Shown here piece by piece: positions 27,141 through 34,983 of a DNA stretch of 36,016 bases. Under the pieces are notes generated by a model. The model did no database searches, was not told where the DNA came from, and saw nothing but the letters and a program-made list of their open reading frames with translations. The stretch lies in contig QHUS01000093.1 of assembly GCA_003222035.1 (NCBI GenBank), positions 1 through 36,016 of the forward strand. Direction: 5' to 3'. How positions within the stretch are numbered: position 1 is the first letter of the stretch; each line of letters begins with the position of its first letter. This DNA comes from Gemmatimonadota bacterium. Lineage in GTDB: Bacteria > Gemmatimonadota > Gemmatimonadetes > Gemmatimonadales > GWC2-71-9. The position numbers and the translations under genes are program-made.

Positions 27141-28412
27141 GTGCTCAAGCCGCTGAGTAAAGCTGCGTTCGCCTGTCTTTGGTGCTTCGTCTTTGTTCTA
27201 CCGTGGGACATGTACACCGATCTGCCGGTTGTAGGCTCGATCCCTCGCCTCGTCGGCATCGTGGCGTCAGCCGTCGGTGTGCTGTACATCGTCGCGCGTC
27301 GCCGCGTCAGGCCACTGTCCTGGTTTCATGTGTTCGTGGTCTTGTTCGTGCTCTGGGCTGCCGTAACCACGCTCTGGTCGGTCGATTCGGAGGCGACGCA
27401 AAAGCGGCTGATGACCTACCTGCAGCTTGCGCTCTTGGTGTGGCTGATCTGGGAAATCGCCTGGTCACCCCAGCGTACCCGAGCCCTGCTCGGTGCGTAT
27501 GTGCTGGGGGTCTCGGTTGCCGCGGTCGCCACCGTACACGACTACCTGTCGGGCGTACACGCCACCGGGTACCCGGGGCGGTTCAACGGCCTGAGCGTCG
27601 ACCCTAACGAGCTCGGCGTGACCCTGGCGCTGGGCCTTCCGATGGCGTGGTACTTGAGCCTGTCGCAGCGGCAGCAGCGCGTGGCGTGGCTGTGGCAACT
27701 CTATGTACCGGTCGCCATCACAGCGATTCTCCTCACTGCGTCCCGCGGCGCTTTCCTCACGATGCTCGTAGCCCTCGCGATCATTCCGGCAACCCAAGGG
27801 CGGCTGCGCCTGCGCTCGAAGGCCGCCTTGTGCGCCGTTGTCGTTGGGTCGCTCGTCCTGGCGTTCAGCTTTGTGCCGGAGGCGACTCTGGAACGCCTGC
27901 AAACCACCCAAGGCGACATCGAGTCTGGGTACTTCGGAAACCGTGGTCGGATCTGGCGTGCTGGCCTGGAGGTGGCGCGGGAGCATCCGCTCGTCGGCGT
28001 GGGTGCCGGAGCGTTCGGAGCGGCCGTCGTGCCGTCCCTCAACTTTGAATGGGCATCCCACAGCGTTCCTCTGTCGATTCTGGTCGAGGATGGCATCGTC
28101 GGACTCCTCATATTTCTTGCGATGTTCGGGGCGACGATCACGGCGTTGCGGGCCGTGCCGCGGCTCCCGCGGCGGTTCGGAATCATGCTACTCCTGACCC
28201 TGGGGGTGGGATCGCTATCGCTCGAGTTGGGCTATCGAAAGCAATTCTGGTTTGTCCTGGGGATAGTCGCGGCCGAGGCCGCTGCGACCTCGGTCTCAGC
28301 GCGTCAGCGACCTCGGGTCGACCGCCGGGTCGGCCCGACCGAGGGCGGCGGGGAGCTCGGTACCGGCCCTCGCCCAGTAGAGATGGCGCAAGGTCCCTAT
28401 GATCATCAGTAG
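27141..28412 (+). CDS. O-antigen ligase/polymerase-like membrane protein (Wzy_C family)
   Basis: Polytopic inner-membrane protein that polymerises or transfers lipid-linked glycan. In 423 residues there are about ten hydrophobic helices, the family segment LLTASRGAFLTMLV (about 196-209), the large periplasmic loop with GNRGRIWRAGLEVAREHPLVG and VGAGAFG (about 270-295), and ASHSVPLSILVEDGIVGLLI. The GTG start has GAGGAGG nine bases upstream. The C-terminal about 40 residues are hydrophilic and overlap the end of the sugar transferase gene on the other strand by 117 bases. In this locus it is probably the polymerase of the exopolysaccharide; ligation to a lipid is the alternative. Confidence 0.88.
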   Translation: MLKPLSKAAFACLWCFVFVLPWDMYTDLPVVGSIPRLVGIVASAVGVLYIVARRRVRPLSWFHVFVVLFVLWAAVTTLWSVDSEATQKRLMTYLQLALLVWLIWEIAWSPQRTRALLGAYVLGVSVAAVATVHDYLSGVHATGYPGRFNGLSVDPNELGVTLALGLPMAWYLSLSQRQQRVAWLWQLYVPVAITAILLTASRGAFLTMLVALAIIPATQGRLRLRSKAALCAVVVGSLVLAFSFVPEATLERLQTTQGDIESGYFGNRGRIWRAGLEVAREHPLVGVGAGAFGAAVVPSLNFEWASHSVPLSILVEDGIVGLLIFLAMFGATITALRAVPRLPRRFGIMLLLTLGVGSLSLELGYRKQFWFVLGIVAAEAAATSVSARQRPRVDRRVGPTEGGGELGTGPRPVEMAQGPYDHQ

Positions 28413-28967
28413 GTCAGTCCACACCGTAGCACGCGCCGCGTACTCCAAACTGAGCCGGATCTTCTCGGGAGCAATCACCTCCAGGTAGTACGGCTCTGGG
28501 TCCGGCGAGGCGGCCAACAATGTGCTCTCGCCGAGGTAGCGAATGGACGCCTCGTCGGTCATGCCCGGCACCAGCTCGAGCACCCGACGTTCCGGGGCGC
28601 GATACAAGGCGACGTAGCGCGGCACGTCCGGTCGGGGGCCTACCAAGCTCATGTCACCGAACAGCACGTTGAACAGCTGCGGCAGCTCGTCCAGCTTCTG
28701 TCGGCGCATCCACGCCCCGATCCGAGTCACCCGGGGATCACGCCCCACCGTCAGGGGCAGCCCGCGCCTCTCGGCGTCCGGGACCATCGTCCGGAACTTC
28801 CAGATGCGGAACCGACGGCCCCGGTATCCGACCCGCTCCTGCTTGAACAAGACGGGCCCGCCGTCTTCGGCCTTGACCAGGAGCGCCAGCAGCGCAAGCA
28901 GTGGCGCCAGGAGCACCACGCCGAGGCCCGCGCCGACCAGGTCGAACGCGCGCTTCGTCCGCGTCAT
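28296..28967 (-). CDS. Initiating sugar-phosphate transferase (monotopic phosphoglycosyltransferase, WcaJ/WbaP C-terminal type)
   Basis: Transfers a sugar-1-phosphate from UDP-sugar to undecaprenyl phosphate, the first step of repeat-unit assembly. In 223 residues: basic N-terminus, re-entrant membrane helix (8-31), KQERVGYRG and RIWKFRTM (42-61), catalytic Asp93-Glu94 in KLDELPQLFNVLFGDMSLVG, then PRPDVPRY. It is the small form without the extra N-terminal membrane domain. ATG overlaps the aminotransferase stop by four bases (ATGA), so coupled. The last about 35 residues overlap the convergent ligase gene. It defines the locus as a Wzx/Wzy-type or related system that starts on undecaprenyl phosphate. 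Confidence 0.93.
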   Translation of the reverse strand: MTRTKRAFDLVGAGLGVVLLAPLLALLALLVKAEDGGPVLFKQERVGYRGRRFRIWKFRTMVPDAERRGLPLTVGRDPRVTRIGAWMRRQKLDELPQLFNVLFGDMSLVGPRPDVPRYVALYRAPERRVLELVPGMTDEASIRYLGESTLLAASPDPEPYYLEVIAPEKIRLSLEYAARATVWTDLLMIIGTLRHLYWARAGTELPAALGRADPAVDPRSLTR

Positions 28968-30160
28968 CGCCGGTACCGCTGGACGACGTCGAGGACCGCG
29001 TCGATCACGTCAGCCACGTCCTGATCGCTGAGTCGCGGATTGAGCGGCAGGCTCAGCATCCGCTCGAAGTTGTCATACGCCACCGGAAAGGACTCCGGGC
29101 GATATCCATACTTGGTCCGGTAGTACGGGTGCGTATGAACGGGGACATAGTGCACCCCGGTCCCGATGTTGCGCGCGGCGAGCTCCTCAATGACGCGATC
29201 GCGTCCGATCTGCAACGCGCCGGCCCGGAGGCGCAGCACGTAGAGATGCCACGCGTGCTCCACGTTCGGGCGTTCGACCGGCAGCTCAAAGGCGTCGTCG
29301 CCCTGGAATGCCTCCGCATACAGTCGGACCACGTGGCGCCGTCGCTCCTGGAGTGCCGCGAGCTTCCGGAGCTGACACAGGCCCAGCGCGGCCTGGATGT
29401 CCGTCATGTTGTACTTGAACCCGGGCGTGACCACCTCGCAGCGCCAGTTCCCGCCCTTTTGGTACCGCTTCCACGCGTCCCGCGTCATCCCGTGCATGCT
29501 CAAGATGCGCGCGCGCGCGACGAAGCCGGGCTCACCGGTCAGCATCCCTCCCTCGGCGGTCGTGAGGTTCTTGGTCGCGTAGAAACTGAACGCGACTGGA
29601 TTCGCTCCTGAGCCGATGGTTCGCCCCTGATAGGCGGCGGGAAGGGCGTGCGCAGCATCCTCCAGCAGGAGCAGACGGTGGTCGCGCGCCAGGGCGTCAA
29701 TCGAGGCCATGTCGGCCGGATGGCCGGCATAGTGTACCGGGATGACCGCGCGGGTGCGCGGCGTGATCGCCGCCGCGATGCGTGCGGGATCGATCGTGAG
29801 CGTGTCCGGCTCCACATCGACGAGCACCGGGCGGGCGCCCACGTGCTCGATGACATTGACGGTCGCCGCCCACGTGAGCGGCGTTGTGATGACCTCATCG
29901 CCCGGACCGATCTCGCTCACCGCGAGGGCGGTGTGCAGGGCCGCGGTGCACGAGTTGAGGGCGACGGCCGCCGGAGCCGAGACCCTGGCCGCGAACGCCG
30001 CCTCGAACTCGCCGACCTTGGGGCCGGTGGTGATCCAGTCGGAGCGCAGGGTATCGACGACTTCGGCGATCTCCTCCTCCCCGATGAGCGGGGGCGAGAA
30101 CGAGAGATAGCTACTGCGCCGCGGTCGAGGCGGTGTGCTGGCAGGCGGAGACGGCTCCAT
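28964..30160 (-). CDS. DegT/DnrJ/EryC1-family sugar aminotransferase
   Basis: PLP enzyme that aminates a keto-sugar nucleotide to make an amino sugar. In 398 residues: SFSPPLIGEEEIAEV at the N-terminus, TGPKVGEFE, Asp168 in LLLLEDAAHA that pairs with the PLP nitrogen, Lys197 in FYATKNLTTAEGGM that forms the Schiff base, and the C-terminal VHYVPVHTHPYYR. It resembles PseC/PglE-like aminotransferases acting on 4-keto sugars, but the product is not fixed by sequence. I chose ATG at 30160 as the closest start to the conserved domain; ATG 30208 is possible and neither has a strong ribosome site. Cotranscribed with the transferase that follows (ATGA overlap). Its keto-sugar donor enzyme is not in the window. 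Confidence 0.92.
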   Translation of the reverse strand: MEPSPPASTPPRPRRSSYLSFSPPLIGEEEIAEVVDTLRSDWITTGPKVGEFEAAFAARVSAPAAVALNSCTAALHTALAVSEIGPGDEVITTPLTWAATVNVIEHVGARPVLVDVEPDTLTIDPARIAAAITPRTRAVIPVHYAGHPADMASIDALARDHRLLLLEDAAHALPAAYQGRTIGSGANPVAFSFYATKNLTTAEGGMLTGEPGFVARARILSMHGMTRDAWKRYQKGGNWRCEVVTPGFKYNMTDIQAALGLCQLRKLAALQERRRHVVRLYAEAFQGDDAFELPVERPNVEHAWHLYVLRLRAGALQIGRDRVIEELAARNIGTGVHYVPVHTHPYYRTKYGYRPESFPVAYDNFERMLSLPLNPRLSDQDVADVIDAVLDVVQRYRR

Positions 30161-30294
30161 CACCCGTTGCGCGCGAAACGAGTCATTGCCTCGCTGAGGA
30201 AACGTCATACCGGAAGACGGAAGCAAAGACCGTGCTGAGGCGCGGTGCCCGCGCTGTCGCGGTGCTGCTACAGAGTGCGCTTGATCGCGCGGCC

Positions 30295-31356
30295 CTAACG
30301 AGACAGTGGCGTGGAGCTCAAGTCAGACGCACGGCCCCGTGCCCGCGCGAGCAGCGCCAACATACCCCGCAGGAACCCACACCCGTAGCAGACATGCACC
30401 ACCGCGAAGACCCCCGCGGCAGCGAGACCAACGCGCGCTCCGTGCCGCCACCCGAGTACGAGCGCGCACGCAGCGTTCAACGCGACGTAGGTCCCGAGGA
30501 TGAGCGCCGTCAGCGTCCGGGCCGCGGCGATCCATGGTGCCGCGACGATAGTCAGCAGCACGCTGAGCACGAACGCCGCCGGCACGACCTGCCGGAGTGT
30601 CATGATCCTTCCGAGCTTCAGCGCGACGAGAGGCTTGAAGAGGCCGTACTGATAGAACATGCGCCCCAGCTGGCGCAGCGAACGCCGCGCGTAGTAGAAG
30701 CAGACGACGCCGGGTACCAGTAGGACGCGCCCGCCCGCCCGGAGCACTCGAAAGCTGAATTCCTCGTCCTGGTTCCGCACCAACTCTTCGTCAAACAACC
30801 CCAGCCGCTCGAACAATTCGCGCCGGAAGCAACCGAACGGGAGACTGTCCACCTCGCGGACTTCGTTCGTTCCGAGACGATAGTGAGAGTCGCCGATCCC
30901 GAACGGATGCGCGAGCACCGCCGCGATCGCGCGGGCCGTCGGCGTCGTGTCCCCCGGGAGCGTCACCCACGCTCCGCCGATATACTCCGCACCGGTGCGC
31001 TCGAGCCAGTCGACGAGGTCGGCAACGTAGTTCGGCGGGTAATAGGCGTGGGCGTCCATACGCATGATGACGGCGCCGCGCGCCCGCGCGATGCCGAGGT
31101 TCAGGGCGCACGGTGTGGTGCGTTTCGGGTTGTCGAGCAGCTGGATCACGGGATGGCGGTCGGCGTAGGCCGCAATCACGTCGCGGGTGCCGTCGTCGCT
31201 CATGCCGTCGATGATCAGCACCTCGAGCCGCTCGCGAGGGTACTCGTTCGCCAGGATCGAATCCAGCAGCCGCCGGATGTGGTCCGCTTCGTTGCGGCAC
31301 GGTACGACAATCGAGACGAGGGGCCGCGGCGCCGAGGTGGGGAGGGCTGCGCTCAC
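30295..31356 (-). CDS. Family 2 glycosyltransferase, ExoA-like, with C-terminal membrane segments
   Basis: Adds a sugar to the growing lipid-linked repeat unit on the cytoplasmic face. In 353 residues: GT-A domain starting PLVSIVVPCRNEADHIRR, IIDGMSDDGT (48-57), the metal site DAH (101-103) in MRMDAHAYYPP, ETGAEYIGG-like segment, NQDEEF (195-200) as catalytic acid region, RQLGRMFYQYG (228-238), then about four hydrophobic helices (255-335). The DAHAYYPPNYV pattern is like succinoglycan ExoA. The start is uncertain: GTG at 31356 fits the family best, but GTG 31470 is open in frame and has GGTGA upstream. A gap of at least 86 bases separates it from the aminotransferase. It is the head gene of this minus-strand run. 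Confidence 0.9.
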   Translation of the reverse strand: MSAALPTSAPRPLVSIVVPCRNEADHIRRLLDSILANEYPRERLEVLIIDGMSDDGTRDVIAAYADRHPVIQLLDNPKRTTPCALNLGIARARGAVIMRMDAHAYYPPNYVADLVDWLERTGAEYIGGAWVTLPGDTTPTARAIAAVLAHPFGIGDSHYRLGTNEVREVDSLPFGCFRRELFERLGLFDEELVRNQDEEFSFRVLRAGGRVLLVPGVVCFYYARRSLRQLGRMFYQYGLFKPLVALKLGRIMTLRQVVPAAFVLSVLLTIVAAPWIAAARTLTALILGTYVALNAACALVLGWRHGARVGLAAAGVFAVVHVCYGCGFLRGMLALLARARGRASDLSSTPLSR

Positions 31357-31479
31357 CCTAGTCGGCCCGCGTCGTCCCCACGCAGTTGGCACGGTCGTGA
31401 CGATTCTGATAGTGAGAGCCCCACAGTGACCTTTCCCCCGGTGCCGCGGGAGCCACAAGGCAAGGCGCACACCAGTTCA

Positions 31480-31494
31480 CCCGCAGCGTGCGGG
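31480..31494. repeat. Short inverted repeat upstream of the glycosyltransferase
   Basis: CCCGCA and TGCGGG form a perfect 6-bp stem around a 3-base loop, 9 bases upstream of the alternative GTG start at 31470. There is no T tract. It may be an mRNA leader hairpin of the glycosyltransferase transcript; support is weak. Confidence 0.3.
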
Positions 31495-31540
31495 TATCAG
31501 GGCCTGAGCTACACTCGCAGGACCCAGTAACCTCACTTGT

Positions 31541-31591
31541 ATTGCGTTATGCAATGATTAATGCGAAATGCGGTACAAAAACAGCTGTTTT
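31541..31591. promoter_or_regulatory. AT-rich divergent control region with two inverted repeats
   Basis: In a window that is otherwise very GC-rich, 31530-31640 is clearly AT-rich. It lies between the glycosyltransferase (minus) and the riboswitch leader (plus). It contains ATTGC-N5-GCAAT (31541-31555) and a perfect 14-bp palindrome AAAACAGCTGTTTT (31578-31591). These could be operator sites for a dimeric repressor or activator. The promoter for the riboswitch transcript should be downstream of or within it (CATAAC near 31621 could be part of a -10). I cannot fix either promoter. Confidence 0.5.
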
Positions 31592-31700
31592 CTGTCGAAG
31601 TTGTGTGACCTTGGGGTTTTCATAACTCATTGAGTCTCTCCTTTGCTCCTCTCAGGTGCCGCCCAACCGGCACGTGTGTTGCACGTACGCCACAGGGACA

Positions 31701-31797
31701 AGACGCTGCTCAGAGCAAAGCCGCCGAAAGGCGGTGACGCAGAGCTTTAGGGGACTACCGCGACCCAAGGTCGCCACGTCAGCCCGGCCGCCAGCGA
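31701..31797 (+). promoter_or_regulatory. GEMM-I riboswitch aptamer 1 (cyclic dinucleotide), position 20 = A
   Basis: Fits the GEMM-I fold. P1 is CGCTG (31704-31708) with CAGCG (31792-31796). The core is AGAGCAAAG (31712-31720). The P1b hairpin CCGCC-GAAA-GGCGG (31721-31734) has the GNRA tetraloop that docks in the receptor, followed by GACGCAGAGC (31736-31745). The second arm has hairpin GCGACC-CAA-GGTCGC (31760-31774), then TCAGCCCGGCCGCCA. In Vc2 numbering by my alignment, A31714 stands at position 20, where c-di-GMP-specific aptamers have G; A20 variants are known to favour 3',3'-cGAMP. The 3' side overlaps an intrinsic terminator. Confidence 0.85.
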
Positions 31798-31831
31798 CTC
31801 GAGAATTTTCGCGACCTGCTGGCGGTTTTTT
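31788..31831 (+). terminator. Intrinsic terminator, expression platform of aptamer 1
   Basis: CCGCCAGC (31788-31795) and GCTGGCGG (31818-31825) form a perfect 8-bp stem followed directly by six T (31826-31831). The loop is 22 bases with a weak inner CGA/TCG pairing. The 5' arm shares 31792-31795 with the 3' strand of the aptamer P1 helix, so helix P1 and the terminator cannot form together. This points to an ON switch: ligand binding would free transcription (inference). Confidence 0.88.
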
Positions 31832-31879
31832 GTCGGCGCTCGCCCAACGCAGGTCCTAAAGGATTCCTGTCCCCTCCTC

Positions 31880-31978
31880 GAGGGGGCGACAAAGGCAAAC
31901 CCGGTGAAAGCCGGCGACGCAAAGCTCCGAGGCTACCGCACGCCCTGCGTGCCATGCCAGTCGAGCCGCCGAACCTCA
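31880..31978 (+). promoter_or_regulatory. GEMM-I riboswitch aptamer 2 (c-di-GMP type), position 20 = G
   Basis: Second aptamer in the same leader. Core AAAGGCAAACC (31891-31901), hairpin CCGGT-GAAA-GCCGG (31901-31914), the conserved GACGCAAAGC (31916-31925), CTCCGAGGCTACC, hairpin GCACGC-CCT-GCGTGC (31938-31952), and ATGCCAGTCGAGCCGCCGA near the 3' end, very close to the GEMM-I consensus. P1 may pair GAGG (31880-31883) with CCTC (31974-31977). By my alignment to Vc2, G31894 is at position 20, as in c-di-GMP aptamers. There is no terminator after it; the ribosome site AGGAG (31982-31986) lies four bases beyond P1, so it may act on translation (inference). Confidence 0.9.
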
Positions 31979-31991
31979 CGCAGGAGCGGAT

Positions 31992-34940
31992 ATGCGTGGT
32001 TGCGCCAGGAGTGGGGCAATGGCCGTCGCGGGGCTCGGGCTGCTCGCGGCGTGCGAACGCCCAGTCGGTCTCACTCAGCCGACGCCGGGCGACCCGGTGG
32101 TGCAAGTGGTCACGTCACCCACGAGCGTCACGCTCGATCCCTACCAGACGCAACAGTTTCTCGCGTACGGTCGCACGCAGGCCGGCGACAGCGTCGCCGT
32201 CGTCGTGAGTTGGAGCGCGTCGGGAGGAACGATCACGAGCGGCGGTCTGTACGCCGCAGACACCATCGACGGCACGTATCAAGTGACGGCAACCGCACCG
32301 GTGGCGGCAACGGCGCCAGCCGCCGCAAGCCCTACCAACACGACGACCTCTGGTAGCTCGACGGTCAAGAACAGAGGTCCGCTGACAAACGTCATTCTCA
32401 CTCCAGTGACCGCCTCCGTGCTCGTCGGCGGAACGCTGCAGTACGCCGCCTACGGGAGGCGAAAGAACGGCGACAGTACCTCGGTAAACGTGGTGTACGG
32501 CGCCAGCGGCGGCACCATTACTGCCGCCGGGCTCTATACGGCAGGGCAGACTGCGGGACCCTACCACGTGGCAGCCACTCAGAGCAGCGGTGGGACGCTG
32601 ACCGATACTGCGGCCGTCTCGATAACCACTATCCCCGTGGCGTCGGTGACAGTGAGCCCGACGACGGCAAGTCTCCCGGTGGGCGCCACCCGGCAATTCA
32701 GCGCCGTGACCAAAGACGCGGCGGGCAACACACTCACCGGACGCGTCGTCACGTGGGCAAGCAGCAACATCGCCGTCGCCACCGTGAGCAGCAGTGGCGT
32801 GGTCAGCGGGATGGCCGCGGGCTCGGCGACGATCACGGCGACGAGCGAAACGAAGAGCAGCACTGCCGCCGTCACGGTCACGAACGTTCCCGTAGCATCG
32901 GTGACGGTGAGTCCGGCGTCCGCGAGTCTCCTGGTCGGCGCCACTCAGCAATTCACCGCCGTGACCAAGGACGCGGCTGGGAATACGCTCACCGGTCGGA
33001 CTGTGACGTGGGCGAGCAGCAACACCGCCGTCGCGATAGTGAGCGGCAGCGGGCTGGCGACCGGCGTGGCCGGCGGGCCGGCGACGATCACGGCCACAAG
33101 CGAAGGGCAGAGCGGCACGGCGGCGCTCACCATCACCGCCGCGAACTGCGTGACCAGCGCTGGGGCGTGGCAGAACGTGGCGATCCCGTCGCAAGCCGGC
33201 GGCTTTGAAGTCCAGTTCGACGCGACCCCCAGCACCGTGAACATGGACGGCGTGGTGGGCCTCGCCAACGGCCCCGCTGCGGATTACCCCAATCTGGCCA
33301 CGATCGTGCGCTTCAACCCCACCGGCACGATCGACGCCCGCAATGGGGGCGACTATGCCGCCGCGACCGCCATCCCCTACACCGCGGGCACGACCTACCA
33401 CTTCCGCCTGGACGTGAACCTCCCGGCGCGCACCTACGACATCTATGTGACGCCCGCCGGCGCCAGCGAACGGCTGCTGGGCAGCGGCTTCGCCTTCCGC
33501 GCGGAGCAGGCGACGGTGAGCGTGCTGAACAATCTGGGGCTGTACGCCAAAGTGGGCAGTGCAGCGGTCTGTAACCCCGCTGTCTCGGCCTGGACGCCGC
33601 CCCCGCCCGCCCCGGTGGCCACGGTGACCGTGAGCCCGGCAGCGGTGAGCGTGCAAGTCGCGACGACCGCGCAGCTCACGGCCATCCTCAAGGACGCGAA
33701 TGGCCTCCCCACCAGCGGCACGGTGACGTGGACGACGAGCAACGGCGCGGTCGCGACGGTTTCCGCGAGCGGCCTCGTGACCGGCCTCGTGGTCGGCACG
33801 GCGACGATCACGGCGACGAGCGGGGGACAAAGCGGCAGCAGCGCGGTGACCGTGACGCTCGCAAGCCCCGCGACGCCGCTCTACACCTTGGGCAATGGCG
33901 CCAACTACTACGTCGCGCCGTCGGGCTCGGATGCGAATCCCTGCACCGCCGCGGCCCCCTGCTACACCATGGCGCGCGTCTCCCAACTGATGAGCCCGGG
34001 CGACAACGCTCACTTCGCCTCGGGCAACTACACGTGGAGCTACTCCGGGAATAAGGTGGCCAAGGGCGGGACGGCCGCCGCTCCCATCTCCTACGTCTCG
34101 GACACGAAATGGGGCGCGAAGATCTATGGCACCAGCTCCGCCCCCATCTTTAATGACGGCGATTACGTCCAGATCATCAACTTCGATGTCAGCGGCGTCG
34201 GGCCCGAAGGCATCATCACGAACGGGAATTACAGCAAGGTGATCGGCACCCGCGTGCATGACTTGCCCGCCGCCAGCGGCGGCGCCGGGGGCATTATCGG
34301 GGACTGTTGCTACTACAACCGGACGGGCATTCAAATCATCGGCAACGTGGTCGACAACATCGGCCCCTTGGGCGGCACCAATCTCATTCACGGCATCTAC
34401 CTCGGCGGGCCGAATGGCGTCGTCATGAACAATATCGTGACCCGCGCTTCCGCCGCCTGCATTCACTTGTACCACGGCACTACCCGTGAAATCATCTCCA
34501 ACAACGTGGCGGCCAACTGCGGCGTCTATGGCATTTTGATATCCGCCGAGGGCAGCTTGACGACGGATGATTACACGACCGTGAGCAACAACATCGTCGT
34601 GAATACGCCCGGTCGGGGCATTTATGAATACCCCTCGGTGGGCTGCCACAACGTCTACAACAACAACATCGTCTACAATAACGCGCCCAACGTCGCCCTC
34701 ATCTGTGGCACGGAGTCGGGCACCCTGACGCTCACGAGTGCGCAGTTCAACGCCCTCTTCGTGAACTACACCGGCAACATGAGCGGGGATTACCATCTCC
34801 GGAGCGGCGCGGTGGCGATCGATGCGGGCACGCTCAGTTGTGCCGCCGGCGTGACCAGCTGCGTGCCGCTGCTCGACTGGGACGGCGTCGCCCGGCCCGT
34901 CGGCACGGCCGTCGACATCGGCGCCTACGAGTGGCATTGA
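31992..34940 (+). CDS. Surface lipoprotein with BIG2-type Ig-like domains, jelly-roll domain and C-terminal parallel beta-helix
   Basis: Exported lipoprotein of 982 residues. The signal peptide ends in the lipobox LAAC with lipidated Cys21. Ig-like domains follow at about 37-100, 130-214, 216-300 and 301-385; the last two are BIG2-type and near copies. Then come a jelly-roll/LamG-like domain (386-533, from CVTSAGAWQN), another BIG2 domain (542-625), and a right-handed beta-helix (637-982) starting YYVAPSGSDANPC and rich in NNIV/SNNV rungs. The helix resembles polysaccharide lyases and glycan-binding surface proteins; no catalytic residues can be assigned. ATG at 31992 has AGGAG five bases upstream, directly after aptamer 2; ATG 32019 is possible but shortens the signal. 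Expression is probably controlled by the two riboswitches. Confidence 0.88.
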   Translation: MRGCARSGAMAVAGLGLLAACERPVGLTQPTPGDPVVQVVTSPTSVTLDPYQTQQFLAYGRTQAGDSVAVVVSWSASGGTITSGGLYAADTIDGTYQVTATAPVAATAPAAASPTNTTTSGSSTVKNRGPLTNVILTPVTASVLVGGTLQYAAYGRRKNGDSTSVNVVYGASGGTITAAGLYTAGQTAGPYHVAATQSSGGTLTDTAAVSITTIPVASVTVSPTTASLPVGATRQFSAVTKDAAGNTLTGRVVTWASSNIAVATVSSSGVVSGMAAGSATITATSETKSSTAAVTVTNVPVASVTVSPASASLLVGATQQFTAVTKDAAGNTLTGRTVTWASSNTAVAIVSGSGLATGVAGGPATITATSEGQSGTAALTITAANCVTSAGAWQNVAIPSQAGGFEVQFDATPSTVNMDGVVGLANGPAADYPNLATIVRFNPTGTIDARNGGDYAAATAIPYTAGTTYHFRLDVNLPARTYDIYVTPAGASERLLGSGFAFRAEQATVSVLNNLGLYAKVGSAAVCNPAVSAWTPPPPAPVATVTVSPAAVSVQVATTAQLTAILKDANGLPTSGTVTWTTSNGAVATVSASGLVTGLVVGTATITATSGGQSGSSAVTVTLASPATPLYTLGNGANYYVAPSGSDANPCTAAAPCYTMARVSQLMSPGDNAHFASGNYTWSYSGNKVAKGGTAAAPISYVSDTKWGAKIYGTSSAPIFNDGDYVQIINFDVSGVGPEGIITNGNYSKVIGTRVHDLPAASGGAGGIIGDCCYYNRTGIQIIGNVVDNIGPLGGTNLIHGIYLGGPNGVVMNNIVTRASAACIHLYHGTTREIISNNVAANCGVYGILISAEGSLTTDDYTTVSNNIVVNTPGRGIYEYPSVGCHNVYNNNIVYNNAPNVALICGTESGTLTLTSAQFNALFVNYTGNMSGDYHLRSGAVAIDAGTLSCAAGVTSCVPLLDWDGVARPVGTAVDIGAYEWH
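32637..33146 (+). repeat. Two tandem copies of a BIG2-coding unit
   Basis: Two in-frame direct repeats of about 255 bases (85 residues) encode nearly the same Ig-like domain. The shared segments are VTVSP, TKDAAGNTLTGR and TVTWASSN. This is an internal duplication inside the lipoprotein gene, and copy number may vary between strains. Confidence 0.7.
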
Positions 34941-34954
34941 CGGCCCTTCTCCAC

Positions 34955-34972
34955 CCTTCTCCTAATAGAAGG
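34955..34972 (+). promoter_or_regulatory. Hairpin that overlaps the ribosome site of the second lipoprotein gene
   Basis: CCTTCT (34955-34960) pairs with AGAAGG (34967-34972) over a 6-base loop in the 43-base gap between the lipoprotein genes. The AGAAGGAG ribosome site (34967-34974) is partly in the 3' arm, so the fold would lower initiation unless ribosomes from the upstream gene open it. Confidence 0.5.
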
Positions 34973-34983
34973 AGCGCCCGAGT

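Noticed and set aside
32637-33146. Regular repeats that might suggest a CRISPR-like array
   Set aside because: The repeat unit is about 255 bp, in frame and encodes an Ig-like domain; there are no short direct repeats with unique spacers.
32115-34937. 940-codon open frame on the minus strand
   Set aside because: Antisense to the Ig-like/beta-helix lipoprotein; low-complexity product without motifs. The plus frame has a signal peptide, lipobox and recognised domains.
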